57,446 bases of DNA from Deltaproteobacteria bacterium (GCA_014191855.1 BJHF01000038.1:1-57446); one strand, 5' to 3'. Positions 26,601-34,983 are shown, counted from the stretch's first letter. Made by a program: numbers and translations. The notes: a model not told the origin generated them from the sequence alone.

Positions 26601-27285
26601 GCTCGGGGAGGTTTCGGAGCTCGTGGCGCGGGTGCCCGCCGGCCTGGAGGACGCCGAGCGGCGCGGTCACCGCCTCGCCGCGGTCGTACATCGGGCGGGC
26701 CAGCCCTCCGTGGCGTGGCTGTGGCTGGATCAGCCGGAGGTGATCCTCGACGCCGAGGGGCCTCCTGCTACGGAGGGCGTGCCGTTCTCGGCCCTTGAGT
26801 ATTTCCACCTGCTGGGCACCACGCAGGCCCGGCTGTACACAGGTGACGCCACTGGCGCGAGGGCCGCCCTGGATGCCGCCTGGCCGGGCGTAAAGGCAGG
26901 GGGATTCCTCACCTTCCCGTACTGCAGCACCGAGATGGCGCTGCTTCGGGCGCGGGTAGCGGCGGCGTGTGGGGACGCTACGGCGTGCCGGGCACAGGCC
27001 AAGGCCATCGCGGGCGCGACGAACCTGCGCCATGCTCCAGCGTTCTCGGCGCTGGCCCTCGCGCTCTCGGGGGGCAGCACCGCCGCAGCGGCGCCGGGCT
27101 ACCGCGCCGCGGCGGCCGCCTGCACCGCGGCCGGACTCCGACTCTACGCGGCGGCGTGCGCCTGGCGCGCCGAGTTGTGCGAGGGAAACACGGCGGCAGC
27201 GACAACGCAAGTCGCGCTCGCTCGGGGTCTCGGGGTCGTCGCGCCAGAGCGCTACTTCGGCTCCGTGGTGCCGGTACCGGCCTGA
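23659..27285 (+). CDS. Ser/Thr protein kinase fused to AAA ATPase and TPR-like region
   Basis: 1208 residues, GTG start. Kinase domain about 44-300: glycine loop GGGGMG (51-56), Lys73, Glu89, HRDLKPAN (169-176), DFG (189-191), APE (214-216), all intact. An AAA/AAA_16 ATPase follows with Walker A GPAGIGKS (340-347) and a Walker B-like VVAMDEAVWGDE. The last 500 residues are Ala/Leu-rich helical repeats resembling TPRs. This architecture is common in myxobacterial signalling and resembles PknK-type regulators without the DNA-binding end. No transmembrane helix, so it is cytoplasmic. The start follows TAGACT by six bases. The 3' end overlaps the monooxygenase gene by 34 bases. Substrates are unknown. 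Confidence 0.93.
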   Translation: MPFHLDISGQTLLPEDLNESVSVPTLRPVPRRGTEDLPPDRARIRFLASLGGGGMGLVYRAWDVDMQAQVAAKLVRWPSPDAAVQLKHEFRVARQVGHPNLVSLYDLFADDLGAFFTMELLRGEELIRFLRRGLPPGFALGSEGLLELRRVFADLVSGLRALHEAGIVHRDLKPANVLVTDEGRVVLLDFGVAAHRLERGPFGTQAVGTPAYMAPEQALGRDAGPAADAWALGCLLSEALTGQRARAPMWGTAALDPDANPAIRPFGPDDLADLVVALQSWPAGERPSLADVAKVLGHSSAPRLTMPAKTHAPFVDRDEARACLAGWLGGTGPTVVAATGPAGIGKSALIGATLAAFAGGPDRVVLSARCANTESVPFRAWDPVVDLLSERLLALPREEADGLVSPETPSLVKLFPVLARVPALAFGLDAPAPDDPVERRQAAFRGFGDLLERLGEQRRLVVAMDEAVWGDEDSAALLTDLAARSAPNLCLVVAHREGQAEGAPLIEAAREAGLRWGGLGTLHLPPLADADADALLAELLGEHLPADRSALLEQAEGSPFLLVELAHQLRGGSAVATVEQAIAARTAELDADARRLREAAAIADSPVTPGFLGELAALQEGVWEACYRLRDRRLLRSVRDARADRVEPYHERVQQAVVAGLSPARRVALHARAAHLLRGAGAPLRRVRHLVAAGESAEAARCAVDAGRDAQAALAFEQAVSFFRQATELVPSVEACEGLGVALRYTGRLAESAEALLRASELAAGDEQRASELRRAAGEAWLHAGDVAAGLRAMAPLLERAGIGIPGSVGAAQLTSLWYRVRFLIGGQPRVRTAPGALSGEEHRLDLLWSLSTALGMVDPARGDVLGVRHLLDAARIGEPVRLSRALGFEASCEAFAGSGWFLRRARELAARASALASETGNPADRAWALMAMCTVHGLAGEFAESAAVGREAEGAYLRECKGVDWELMIVRTYLNGSLALLGEVSELVARVPAGLEDAERRGHRLAAVVHRAGQPSVAWLWLDQPEVILDAEGPPATEGVPFSALEYFHLLGTTQARLYTGDATGARAALDAAWPGVKAGGFLTFPYCSTEMALLRARVAAACGDATACRAQAKAIAGATNLRHAPAFSALALALSGGSTAAAAPGYRAAAAACTAAGLRLYAAACAWRAELCEGNTAAATTQVALARGLGVVAPERYFGSVVPVPA

Positions 27286-28394
27286 GGCGCGGAGAACATC
27301 GCCCCAAACGCCGCGAGCAGCGCGGCGTCGGGCGCGGCGGCGAAGGCCGCGTCGCGGAGCTGGCACGCAATGTCCGAGCCCGCGAAGGAGGCCTGCGAGA
27401 TTGCCCACGAGGCACGCTGCAGGCCCGCCGTACGCGGCCGGCGCTCGGCCTCGTACGCGCGGAGCTGCAGCTCCACGTCGGGCCCGTCCGTAAGGTGGTT
27501 TCCGAGGGCGATCGCATCCTCCAGCGCCATGCACACCCCTTGCCCGAGGTCCGGAGTGCAGGCGTGCGCTGCGTCCCCGAGGAGGGTGACACGGCCCTGG
27601 CCCCAAACATCATCGGGCGGCCGATCCCGCAGGCTGAACCGGAGGAGCGAATCCGACGGGGTGTCCTCGATCGTATCCACCACCAACGCCGGGAAGTGCC
27701 GGAAGGCGTGACGCAAGGTGCGGGCGTCGGCCACGCCGAGGGAATCGTGGGTGTAGGCGTACCACCACGCGCCGCCAGGGTGCGGAAGGTGGAGGAATCG
27801 CCTTCCTTGTCCCTCGAAGGTCGTGGTGCAGCGGGGTCCGGTCGCCCGCGACGCGGAGGCCCCCAACCACGCCGTCATGCCCGCGGGCCGCTCCGTGCCT
27901 TCAGCGCCCAGCGCGTTCCGCACGTTTGAACCAAACCCGTCGGCCCCGATCAGCGCCTCGAAGTCGGCGTGCGCGCCGTCGGCGAAGGACACGTTCACCT
28001 CGTGGGCACGCCGCTCAAACCCTACGACCTCCCTGCCGAACGTCACCTGGCCCGCCGCCGCGCCGAGCGCGGCGATCAGCCCCCCCCGGTCCACGGCCAT
28101 GAGCCATCCACCGTAATGCGCAGCGTGCGCGGCGATCGGGAGGTCGTGGACGAGCGCGCCGTCCCAACGCCGGATCCGCGCCCGGTCGTAGGTCGGGCCG
28201 AGCGCGCGCGCCGTCGCCTCGCCGAGAAGCGTCGCGAGCGCGCGCGTGCCGTGAGGCCAAAGCGCGAGGGCGCCGCCCCCGAGGCGAAGCGCGGGAGCCC
28301 TTTCGAATACCGAAACGTCGTGGCCGGCGCGCCGAAGCAGGATCGCGGCGGCCAGGCCGCCCGGTCCTGCGCCGGCGATCGCGAAGGCGCCCAA
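27252..28394 (-). CDS. FAD-dependent monooxygenase (UbiH/PHBH group)
   Basis: 380 residues. Dinucleotide motif GAGPGG (8-13) with Glu at the end of the second strand (VSVFER), the DG motif region GADGFGSNVR, and the second FAD motif VTLLGDAAHACTPDLGQGVCMALEDA. The group hydroxylates or epoxidises aromatic and isoprenoid substrates with O2 and NAD(P)H. Its TTG start lies one base after the stop of the large FAD oxidoreductase, so it is the last gene of the coupled seven-gene operon led by a polyprenyl synthase. A late tailoring step on an isoprenoid is the natural guess (inference). Confidence 0.87.
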   Translation of the reverse strand: MGAFAIAGAGPGGLAAAILLRRAGHDVSVFERAPALRLGGGALALWPHGTRALATLLGEATARALGPTYDRARIRRWDGALVHDLPIAAHAAHYGGWLMAVDRGGLIAALGAAAGQVTFGREVVGFERRAHEVNVSFADGAHADFEALIGADGFGSNVRNALGAEGTERPAGMTAWLGASASRATGPRCTTTFEGQGRRFLHLPHPGGAWWYAYTHDSLGVADARTLRHAFRHFPALVVDTIEDTPSDSLLRFSLRDRPPDDVWGQGRVTLLGDAAHACTPDLGQGVCMALEDAIALGNHLTDGPDVELQLRAYEAERRPRTAGLQRASWAISQASFAGSDIACQLRDAAFAAAPDAALLAAFGAMFSAPQAGTGTTEPK

Positions 28395-28395
28395 A

Positions 28396-31300
28396 TTACC
28401 AGATCGATCCGCCCTGCTTGAATAAGTTCTGCCCCTTAGTAAGCAGGTTCTTCACCAGGGTTTCCCAGTCCGTCAGCCCCGACATCGGCCCACCATCGTC
28501 CTGGATGGTGCGGAAGGCGTCGGTGATGAAATTATCCAAGTGTTCATACGCCTCCGTCGGACTGAGAATGATCGATTTCTCCAGGCGGAGGATCTCGAAC
28601 ACGTGCGGCAGGTTGCGCGCCATGAGGCGGTCGTCCAGCCGCTTGAGGCTCTCGAGATCGGCCAGCTCGTTGTCCTCCGGATTTGACGTGTCACAGAACT
28701 CGCCCATGAGCTGATCCCGCTTTTGAGCGATGTCGTACAACAGGGCGTTCACGGCGTGCTTGGCCGACTCGTTGGCCGCCTCCATGCTGGTGAGTCGGGT
28801 CATCGTCGGCATGTGGTTGCCGGCGATCACCCAGTTGCCCTGCGTCATCCGATACGCGAGGCCGCGCTCCGAGCCATGCTCAACCGGCGGCAGAGCGGGC
28901 GCTTCCGGATCCCCGGGATCCCGTTGGAAGGTGGGGCGCGAGGCGTTGTCCTCAGGCCGATTGATCAGGTAGGGAGCGTTGTTTCGGACAATGGGCGTGG
29001 TCGGGTCGGTGGCGCTTTTGCGCTCAAGGTTCCAATCAATGTTGACCCAGTGGGGCTTCGCGAGGTTTTCCTTGGTCCAATGCGGGAGTGGATGCGTGAG
29101 CTGATCCCAGATCCTCGCGGGGAGCTCCAGCGTCTCCAAGGCGCTTCGCTTGCGGGTCATCCCCTCGGCGCGATCCCCCATCCGGTCATCATTTTCGGTG
29201 GGCATCTGGTCGTTGTACCAGTTGCAAAGATCTACCGAGAGGTTGGAGATGAAGCCTGCATCCTGCCGCTGCATCCGGGTACGCCAGTACGAGGGCTGCG
29301 AGATCGAAGAGACACCCCACGGCGCACCAATGTAATACACGTGCCCTTTGCCCCCGACCCGCACGCCGGACTCAAAATAATACTGCACCCCTGCCATGGT
29401 GCGGAACGGCCCGGTTGGCACCCACCGTTCAATGTCGGGCTCGGCCGTCGTGGGCTCCTGCGGCCCGACCGCGCCGATCGATACGAAGTCGAACGACGGG
29501 TCGGGCTCTTGCCCCTTCCGCTTCTGGCGGTCCTTCTCATCGTCGATCTCCCGATCGGTCTTCTCCTTCCACAAGAGGAGCGTCTGCAGGTCGCCCCGGA
29601 AACGATCGCGATGAGGGCTGCGCTCGAGCACCTTGAAGATCTCGGAGAGGTCGATGGCGAGCACCACATAGTCGTAGCGGTCCGGAAACGAGTCACACGC
29701 CCGGTCGGCCACGGGCGCGGTTTTCCACTTCGGGGAGAGCTCGCCCCACATCGACGAGATCTGGTCGAGCTCGCCGCGGAAGAATTTCACCCCCTGCGAG
29801 CGGAGATACCGCTTCCACGGGGTGAACAATGCCTCCGAGGTTGGGCCGTTGAGCGTCATGTCCGAGGTGCGGTCCGAGCGCACATGGTCGAGGAAGAGCT
29901 GGGCGGCCGTGTTGAGGTGCGTGCGGGCGTCCACCTGATCGGCCCGCGCCGCGAGCAGCGACAATGGCGCATCGCGCAGGGCTTCGGAGAAGCGCGTGTC
30001 CTTCCCCTTGCGCATGAAGTCCTCGATGCCGATGTACTCCTGCCAGTGTTTGCCCTCCGCCTCCGACGCGCGCCGCTTGCGGCAGGACGTCAGGTATTTT
30101 AGCATTCGTACTTCGAAGAGCGTGATGTCGCGGTCTTCGAAGCCGAATTTCCGCAGGTCACGGAACATCTGGCGGAGCTCCTCGATGCTCCTCGCCGGCC
30201 GGCGCGGGAAGGTGTGCGGCTCTCGCTCCGCGCCTGTGTTCCGATATCGGTACATCTGGACTTCGTTCACCGCCACGAGGTTGTCGAACGCCGAATACCC
30301 CGTGGCCCGGCCTGCTTCGTCCACGAGCGGAATGCGCTTCATCGTGTCGAACATGTGGCGATAAAATCCAGGGAATACCCGGTAACCGTGCTCGCTCGGC
30401 ACCAGGTACTGGCCTACGTGGAGCTCAACGACCGTTTCGGCCTGGTTGTTCATCGCGGCGGCATCGGGGCTGATGCGAATCTCCGCAACGAAGCGGAACC
30501 GTGCGGTTTGGCTTGCGTCCCCCGGGTCGGAGAGGGTGATCACCGGGTCGTCCGGGCGCATCGGCCCCATTGGGGGCGTGTCGGCCGCCGTGCTGCGCGT
30601 GCCCACGGTGAGCACCGCCGGCGCCGAAGCGATCGCCGTGTTCACCAACCAGGTGCGGAGGCGCTGCGTGCGCTCCATGGCCTTTCCGGGGTCGTCGTTG
30701 GGTCCAAAGCGCCCCACGCAGCAGATCACCCAGGGCACGGGGGCGCCCGCGGGGGGCACCGCATCCCCAGGGGATACCTCACCTTTCACCCGTTCAAGGA
30801 GCAGCCGGAACGCACCGGCGACGGCCTCGCCGAGCGCAGGCGTACCCGCGCCCGGCACCGCTCCGTCGGCCTCCATCGTGAAGCGACCGGAGAAGAAGTC
30901 GGTTTGAAGCAAGAGCGGCGGGCGAGCGGCCACGAACGTGGTGTGATTGCTTCCCACCAGCGCATGCGGCAGATGAACGTACGGAGTGCGCGCAACGCCT
31001 CCAACGGCCGTGACGTTCCGGTCGAGACTGCTGGTTGCGCGCTCCACCACCACGACGTTCAGCCCACGCTCCACGAGCTCCTGGGCGGCCGTGAGACCCG
31101 TCACCCCCGCGCCAATCACCAGGATCGTCGGGCTCGCGTCGGTACCCGCGAAGCGCTGGCTGCTGGTCTGAGACTGGCTCGACTGCCTGGTTGCATCCTC
31201 CGTATCGCCGATCGAATCCGGCGGAGGTTCCAGCTCCGCCTTATCGGGTGGCCCCCCCTGGGCGCCGAGGCTCCACGACGGGAGGAGCTGCTTGCGTTTC

Positions 31301-31671
31301 GGCGTCGTGCCGGTCTTCGTCGCCTTCAGGCTCGGCTTCACCTGGCCGCACACCGCCAGCCACACCTCGGCGAGCCGGTCGCGCAGCGCGTCCTGCTTGG
31401 TGTCGGCCTGCACGTCAACAACCTCATGCAGTGCGGCGCCATCGTCATCGCTCAACGTGAGGAGCGCGGCGGCGCGCTCTTTGTAGTCGTTCGCGACCTG
31501 GACCCGCTGCTCCGCGACGTTCGCACGCAGTCGTACGATGGCCCCGCCCCTGCGGACGTCGATGCAACGGTCGCCCAGGGCCGCCGCGAGCGCCGCCTGC
31601 TGTTCCGGCCCCAGATCCGCCAACTTCGCCGCAATCATCCCGTTCAGGTCCGTCGCTTCGCGCTTAGCCAT
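28396..31671 (-). CDS. Very large FAD oxidoreductase (amine oxidase / phytoene desaturase-like)
   Basis: 1091 residues, about twice the usual length. Residues 1-175 form an extra domain ending in a Ser/Gln-rich linker. The FAD Rossmann motif is ILVIGAGVTGLTAAQELVERG (about 183-203) with Glu210. Near the C-terminus, NWVIAGNHMPTMTRLTSMEAANESAKHAV matches the second flavin motif of amine oxidase / carotenoid desaturase enzymes. Between them lies a large middle with polar insertions (EKTDREIDDEKDRQKRKGQ). No signal peptide. Its start overlaps the CrtC-like gene end by eight bases. It probably oxidises or desaturates the product of the prenyl synthase; no family member of this size is known to me. 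Confidence 0.75.
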   Translation of the reverse strand: MAKREATDLNGMIAAKLADLGPEQQAALAAALGDRCIDVRRGGAIVRLRANVAEQRVQVANDYKERAAALLTLSDDDGAALHEVVDVQADTKQDALRDRLAEVWLAVCGQVKPSLKATKTGTTPKRKQLLPSWSLGAQGGPPDKAELEPPPDSIGDTEDATRQSSQSQTSSQRFAGTDASPTILVIGAGVTGLTAAQELVERGLNVVVVERATSSLDRNVTAVGGVARTPYVHLPHALVGSNHTTFVAARPPLLLQTDFFSGRFTMEADGAVPGAGTPALGEAVAGAFRLLLERVKGEVSPGDAVPPAGAPVPWVICCVGRFGPNDDPGKAMERTQRLRTWLVNTAIASAPAVLTVGTRSTAADTPPMGPMRPDDPVITLSDPGDASQTARFRFVAEIRISPDAAAMNNQAETVVELHVGQYLVPSEHGYRVFPGFYRHMFDTMKRIPLVDEAGRATGYSAFDNLVAVNEVQMYRYRNTGAEREPHTFPRRPARSIEELRQMFRDLRKFGFEDRDITLFEVRMLKYLTSCRKRRASEAEGKHWQEYIGIEDFMRKGKDTRFSEALRDAPLSLLAARADQVDARTHLNTAAQLFLDHVRSDRTSDMTLNGPTSEALFTPWKRYLRSQGVKFFRGELDQISSMWGELSPKWKTAPVADRACDSFPDRYDYVVLAIDLSEIFKVLERSPHRDRFRGDLQTLLLWKEKTDREIDDEKDRQKRKGQEPDPSFDFVSIGAVGPQEPTTAEPDIERWVPTGPFRTMAGVQYYFESGVRVGGKGHVYYIGAPWGVSSISQPSYWRTRMQRQDAGFISNLSVDLCNWYNDQMPTENDDRMGDRAEGMTRKRSALETLELPARIWDQLTHPLPHWTKENLAKPHWVNIDWNLERKSATDPTTPIVRNNAPYLINRPEDNASRPTFQRDPGDPEAPALPPVEHGSERGLAYRMTQGNWVIAGNHMPTMTRLTSMEAANESAKHAVNALLYDIAQKRDQLMGEFCDTSNPEDNELADLESLKRLDDRLMARNLPHVFEILRLEKSIILSPTEAYEHLDNFITDAFRTIQDDGGPMSGLTDWETLVKNLLTKGQNLFKQGGSIW

Positions 31672-32695
31672 CCACTACCTCCAGCATCCCAAGCAGTCCG
31701 CAGTCCACCGAGCGTCCGCGCAGCGATCCCAAAACCCGGAGGCGCGACGGGAGCTCCGAGAGCACCACGAGGCGACCTCCGGCGGGGAGGATGAGCTGGG
31801 CTGACGACTCGGTGGAGCCTACCACGTCAATCCAGTCGGAGCCGTCGCGACCGTGCCACGACGCCGTAAGCGGGGGGCTGCCGAGGGCCTCGAACGTGTC
31901 GGGGTCCAGCGCGGGAAGCCGGTGCGGCGGGGCCTCGGCCCAACGACCGGATCGCGAAAACTCCACCTCGGCGTTGCGGAAATCCCGCCAGAGCTGGCCG
32001 TCGCGCCACACCGCGAGGCCGGCCACGAGCGTGCGGTGGCGGGCACGATCGGAGACGCGGAGCGCCATGAGGCTCCAGGGATCAAGCGGGGACGCCGGCA
32101 GGCCGAAGCTCCACTCCCACGCGAAGTCGCCGCCGAAGTCGAAGGAGCCCCAGTTGTGGTCGTGGTAGGCCGTACAACCTGTGAGTGAAACGGCGTGCGG
32201 CAGCCGAAGCTCCCCGCTCACCACGCTCAGGCGCGGCACGCTCACCCAGTGAAAACGTCCCGAATCCGGGAGCTTCAGGTTGGTGGCGAGCAGCGGCGCG
32301 GCCTCGGGGCGGAGCACGAAATCGCCCGCGACCCCCGTATCGGCAGGGTCGAGGTGGAGAACGTAGTCGCCTCCCACAGAGCGAACGAACGAAGCCCCGA
32401 AGAACGCGTCGACGCCACCGGCGCGAACCTCCACGTCTCGCATCCGGGGCTCGTGAATCCCCCCGGACCACACCCCGCCTGACCACAGCAGCACGACCAC
32501 GCGCGGGCGAACCTCACCCGCCTCTCGGCGCAGGCTGAGGTTCACGAGCAAGCGAAGCCCTTGGCCAACGATCACGAAGTGCATCCACTCCAGCGCTCCC
32601 CCGGGAGCGGTGAGCGGCGCGGCGCGCCACCAGTCCAGGGCTGGCGCGAGCTTCCCGAGCGCCGCGGCAGGGCTTGCCGGTTGAAACAGGCTCAC
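31664..32695 (-). CDS. CrtC/AttH-like lipocalin-fold protein
   Basis: 343 residues, GTG start. The most telling stretch is TAYHDHNWGSFDF (about 176-187) followed by FAWEWSFGLP, a HDHNWG box shared by hydroxyneurosporene synthase (CrtC, a carotenoid hydratase) and AttH proteins, which adopt a double lipocalin fold. No signal peptide is obvious. In this operon a role in hydrating, cyclising or carrying an isoprenoid is likely, but AttH-like proteins are functionally diverse. It overlaps both neighbours: GTGA with the 102-residue protein upstream and eight bases with the FAD gene downstream. Confidence 0.72.
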   Translation of the reverse strand: MSLFQPASPAAALGKLAPALDWWRAAPLTAPGGALEWMHFVIVGQGLRLLVNLSLRREAGEVRPRVVVLLWSGGVWSGGIHEPRMRDVEVRAGGVDAFFGASFVRSVGGDYVLHLDPADTGVAGDFVLRPEAAPLLATNLKLPDSGRFHWVSVPRLSVVSGELRLPHAVSLTGCTAYHDHNWGSFDFGGDFAWEWSFGLPASPLDPWSLMALRVSDRARHRTLVAGLAVWRDGQLWRDFRNAEVEFSRSGRWAEAPPHRLPALDPDTFEALGSPPLTASWHGRDGSDWIDVVGSTESSAQLILPAGGRLVVLSELPSRLRVLGSLRGRSVDCGLLGMLEVVDG

Positions 32696-33000
32696 CGGAG
32701 CAGGCGCTCCGGGGGGCCGGCCTCGGGGGGCTGGGCGTGCGGGCTGACCTCCAGCCGGGCGCCCGCCGCGGCGATCCCCTCCACCCAGCTTTCGAGGCCC
32801 CCCGCGAACAGCGTGAGACCAACGAGGAAGTCCAGGGTTTCTTCGTGCACAATCGGCGGCGAGCCTTCCGGACCACGGATCCCCCCATCGTCGAGGTTGG
32901 CTGCGCGGCGAACGCGACCCGCCGCCGCGTGCAGCGCCACCAGCATGTCGAACCACTCGTCGTCTTCCCAACCCGCGGCCTGGGATTCGAGCACCCTCAC
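32692..33000 (-). CDS. Small protein of unknown function in the isoprenoid operon
   Basis: 102 residues, not recognised. Starts at a GTG overlapping the previous stop (GTGA) and ends overlapping the next start (GTGA). It opens VRVLESQAAGWEDDEWFDMLVALHAAAGR, has a hydrophobic middle (LDFLVGLTLFAGGLESWVEG) and a basic Pro-rich end. No signal peptide or motif. Its reality rests on tight coupling on both sides and on strand-consistent coding. Confidence 0.6.
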   Translation of the reverse strand: MRVLESQAAGWEDDEWFDMLVALHAAAGRVRRAANLDDGGIRGPEGSPPIVHEETLDFLVGLTLFAGGLESWVEGIAAAGARLEVSPHAQPPEAGPPERLLR

Positions 33001-33362
33001 GTGCCGCCCCCCGAGAACACCCGCCCCAGGAGCGGGCGCCCCGACGACGCGGCGGCGAACAGCAGATCCCCGAACTCGGCGGGGAAGGGACCCTCCGCAT
33101 CGCTGTGGAGCGCGTTGAGCGTGCCGATCTCCCACGCCTCGCGCCAGCGCCGCGCCAAGGGGGAGCGCGCGAGTTGCGTACGGAGCGCCGCCCCCTCGGG
33201 CGTCGCGGCCGCTCGCCTACCTTCCGCCACCAACACCGAATAGATGGACTGCGCGGCGATCGGGTGCTGGAGCACGAAGGCCTGGGCCTCGCGCAGCAAC
33301 ACGTCCAGCTCCTCCTCCGCATCCCGAAGCGCGAGCGCGGGCAGCCCGTCGGGTTCGTTCAC
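32997..33362 (-). CDS. Small helical protein of unknown function in the isoprenoid operon
   Basis: 121 residues, not recognised. It begins MNEPDGLPALALRDAEEEL and is predicted mostly helical (ELDVLLREAQAFVLQH, QLARSPLARRWREAWEIG), ending in a Gly-rich tail. GTG start overlapping the previous stop (GTGA). No cofactor or metal motif is visible. It may be a subunit or scaffold for the pathway enzymes (inference). Confidence 0.6.
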   Translation of the reverse strand: MNEPDGLPALALRDAEEELDVLLREAQAFVLQHPIAAQSIYSVLVAEGRRAAATPEGAALRTQLARSPLARRWREAWEIGTLNALHSDAEGPFPAEFGDLLFAAASSGRPLLGRVFSGGGT

Positions 33363-33913
33363 GACGGCTCCTCCACCAGCACGTCGAGCCAGAGCTTCAG
33401 GCGCGGCCGGCCATCGGCGAGGATGTCCACGAGCAGCGTCGCGATTTCGCCAGGGCGGAACGTCGTATCTACCTCGAAGCGAACATCCACGGGCTGCCGC
33501 CCGCCGGGGCCGATCGTCGGGCGGTCGGGAACGAAGGTCGCCGCGAAGGAAAACCCTGGCCGAAAGGAGAACGTGCACGCATGAGCGCTCTCGTTGTGGA
33601 GGACGAAGCGGCCGCCGACCACGCCATTCACGGGCGCCGCGAGCCGCAATACCGTTTGCCGAGGGGTGGTAGACCGCGCCCGGAGCCCCTCGATGAGCTT
33701 GCCGGCCGCCGCCGATTGAGCGCGTAGAATGCGCTCTTGTGCGGAGAACAGGCGCGTCGCCTCCGCGTACACCCGATCCGGCCCCGCCACGGCACCGAGC
33801 GCCGCGCGCACGGCACCCTCGGCCGATTGACCGCCTTCGCCCAGGTGGATCTGCTCCAGCGCATCGACCATACGCTCCACCTCGGCGCGCCCCTGCCCCC
33901 GACCGCGCTTCAT
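33359..33913 (-). CDS. Protein with N-terminal helices and Ig-like C-terminus, unknown
   Basis: 184 residues, not recognised. The first 90 residues are helical and basic; the second half alternates beta-strand-like segments (NGVVGGRFVLHNESAHACTF, QPVDVRFEVDT, EIATLLVDILADGRPR) as in an immunoglobulin-like fold. No signal peptide. Its ATG directly abuts the stop of the polyprenyl synthase (TAG-ATG). Role unknown; conserved placement in such an operon would be the test. Confidence 0.6.
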   Translation of the reverse strand: MKRGRGQGRAEVERMVDALEQIHLGEGGQSAEGAVRAALGAVAGPDRVYAEATRLFSAQERILRAQSAAAGKLIEGLRARSTTPRQTVLRLAAPVNGVVGGRFVLHNESAHACTFSFRPGFSFAATFVPDRPTIGPGGRQPVDVRFEVDTTFRPGEIATLLVDILADGRPRLKLWLDVLVEEPS

Positions 33914-34963
33914 CTACCAGCTCCGCTCCGTCACGTACCCTATCAGGTCGCCCAGGAAGTCGCGGTGAATGGAAGGTGGCAACTCTGGTGTGATCTGGGC
34001 GTAGATCCTCGCTGCGCGTCGCGCATGCTGCAGCGCCGATCGCCTCGCCTCCTCGATGCCGCCGTGGCGGCGTACGAACGCCAACAGCCACGCCACCTCC
34101 GCCTTCACCTTCTCCGATCGCGGCACGTCGAGGATCCTGCGCGCCTCCGCGGCCTCCGCCGCCGGGGCGCAAGCCAGCGCGTGGATCAGCATCAACGTGC
34201 GCTTTCCCTCCCAGAGATCGCCGGCCACCTCCTTGCCGTAGCGCTCGGAATCCACGTCGGCCTCCACGCCGGCCTCCATGAGGTTCAGCACGTCGTCCTG
34301 GATCTGGAAGGCGATGCCGAGCATCGTTGCCAACCGACGAAGTTGCACCTCAAGCCGGCTGCCATCCGCCACGATCAGCCCGCAGGCCATCGGCGCAACG
34401 AAGGAGTACCACGCGGTCTTGAGGTACACCATGTGGAGGTAGTCGCGCGGCGCCACGGCCCAGGACCCGTTGCGCACCCAGCCCAGTTCCATCGCCTGCC
34501 CCTCCGCGGAGCGTTGGGCCATGCGGGTGAGCACGTCGAGGATCGCGAGGGAGCGCCGAACGCCGATCAGCCTGGTGTTTTCGAGCAGCGGGCGCATCGC
34601 CAACGCGAGCATGGCATCACCCACGTTCACGGACACCGGCACACCATGCACCGACGGTAGCGACGGCTTGCCTCGGCGAAGTTCGCTCCCATCCTCCACA
34701 TCGTCGTGAACGAGAAACGCGTTGTGGTACAGCTCCAGGGCGGCGGCGGTGGGGAGCGCTGCATCCAAGGGGGCACCAAGCATCCTTGCGGTAGCGATGC
34801 ACAGCGCCGGGCGGAGCGCCTTCGCGCCGCGAAGCGGGTAGTCGAGCACCAGGGCGTAGAGCCCCCCCGTCCAGGGGCCATCCGGGGGGGTGATCCTCCG
34901 GATCTCCTCCACGACGAGGTCGCGGCAGTCGGCGAGGTAGGGCTCGATGCGGGGCGGCGGCAC
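33914..34963 (-). CDS. Polyprenyl diphosphate synthase
   Basis: 349 residues. Both aspartate-rich motifs are present: D87-D-V-E-D91 in VHDDVEDGSELRRGKPS, and D223-D-V-L-N227 in FQIQDDVLNLME, where the last Asp is Asn. Catalytic Lys at YLKTAWYS (182) fits. The enzyme condenses isopentenyl diphosphate with an allylic primer to make a C15-C20 or longer chain. It is the first gene of a seven-gene coupled minus-strand operon. The GTG follows TATAGT by six bases, so the message is probably leaderless. The second-motif Asn is tolerated in some relatives. Confidence 0.9.
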   Translation of the reverse strand: MPPPRIEPYLADCRDLVVEEIRRITPPDGPWTGGLYALVLDYPLRGAKALRPALCIATARMLGAPLDAALPTAAALELYHNAFLVHDDVEDGSELRRGKPSLPSVHGVPVSVNVGDAMLALAMRPLLENTRLIGVRRSLAILDVLTRMAQRSAEGQAMELGWVRNGSWAVAPRDYLHMVYLKTAWYSFVAPMACGLIVADGSRLEVQLRRLATMLGIAFQIQDDVLNLMEAGVEADVDSERYGKEVAGDLWEGKRTLMLIHALACAPAAEAAEARRILDVPRSEKVKAEVAWLLAFVRRHGGIEEARRSALQHARRAARIYAQITPELPPSIHRDFLGDLIGYVTERSW

Positions 34964-34969
34964 CGGCGG

Positions 34970-34977
34970 ACTATACT
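34970..34977. promoter_or_regulatory. Overlapping divergent -10 boxes for two leaderless operons
   Basis: The eight bases ACTATACT give TATAGT on the minus strand (34975-34970, six bases to the prenyl synthase GTG) and TATACT on the plus strand (34972-34977, six bases to the sulfatase GTG). The start codons are just 20 bases apart. No -35 matches are seen for either direction. Confidence 0.55.
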
Positions 34978-34983
34978 CGCTTC

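Noticed and set aside
30214..31794. Plus-strand open frame of 526 codons opposite the large FAD gene
   Set aside because: Shadow of the FAD gene; no domain and a skewed Arg/His composition.
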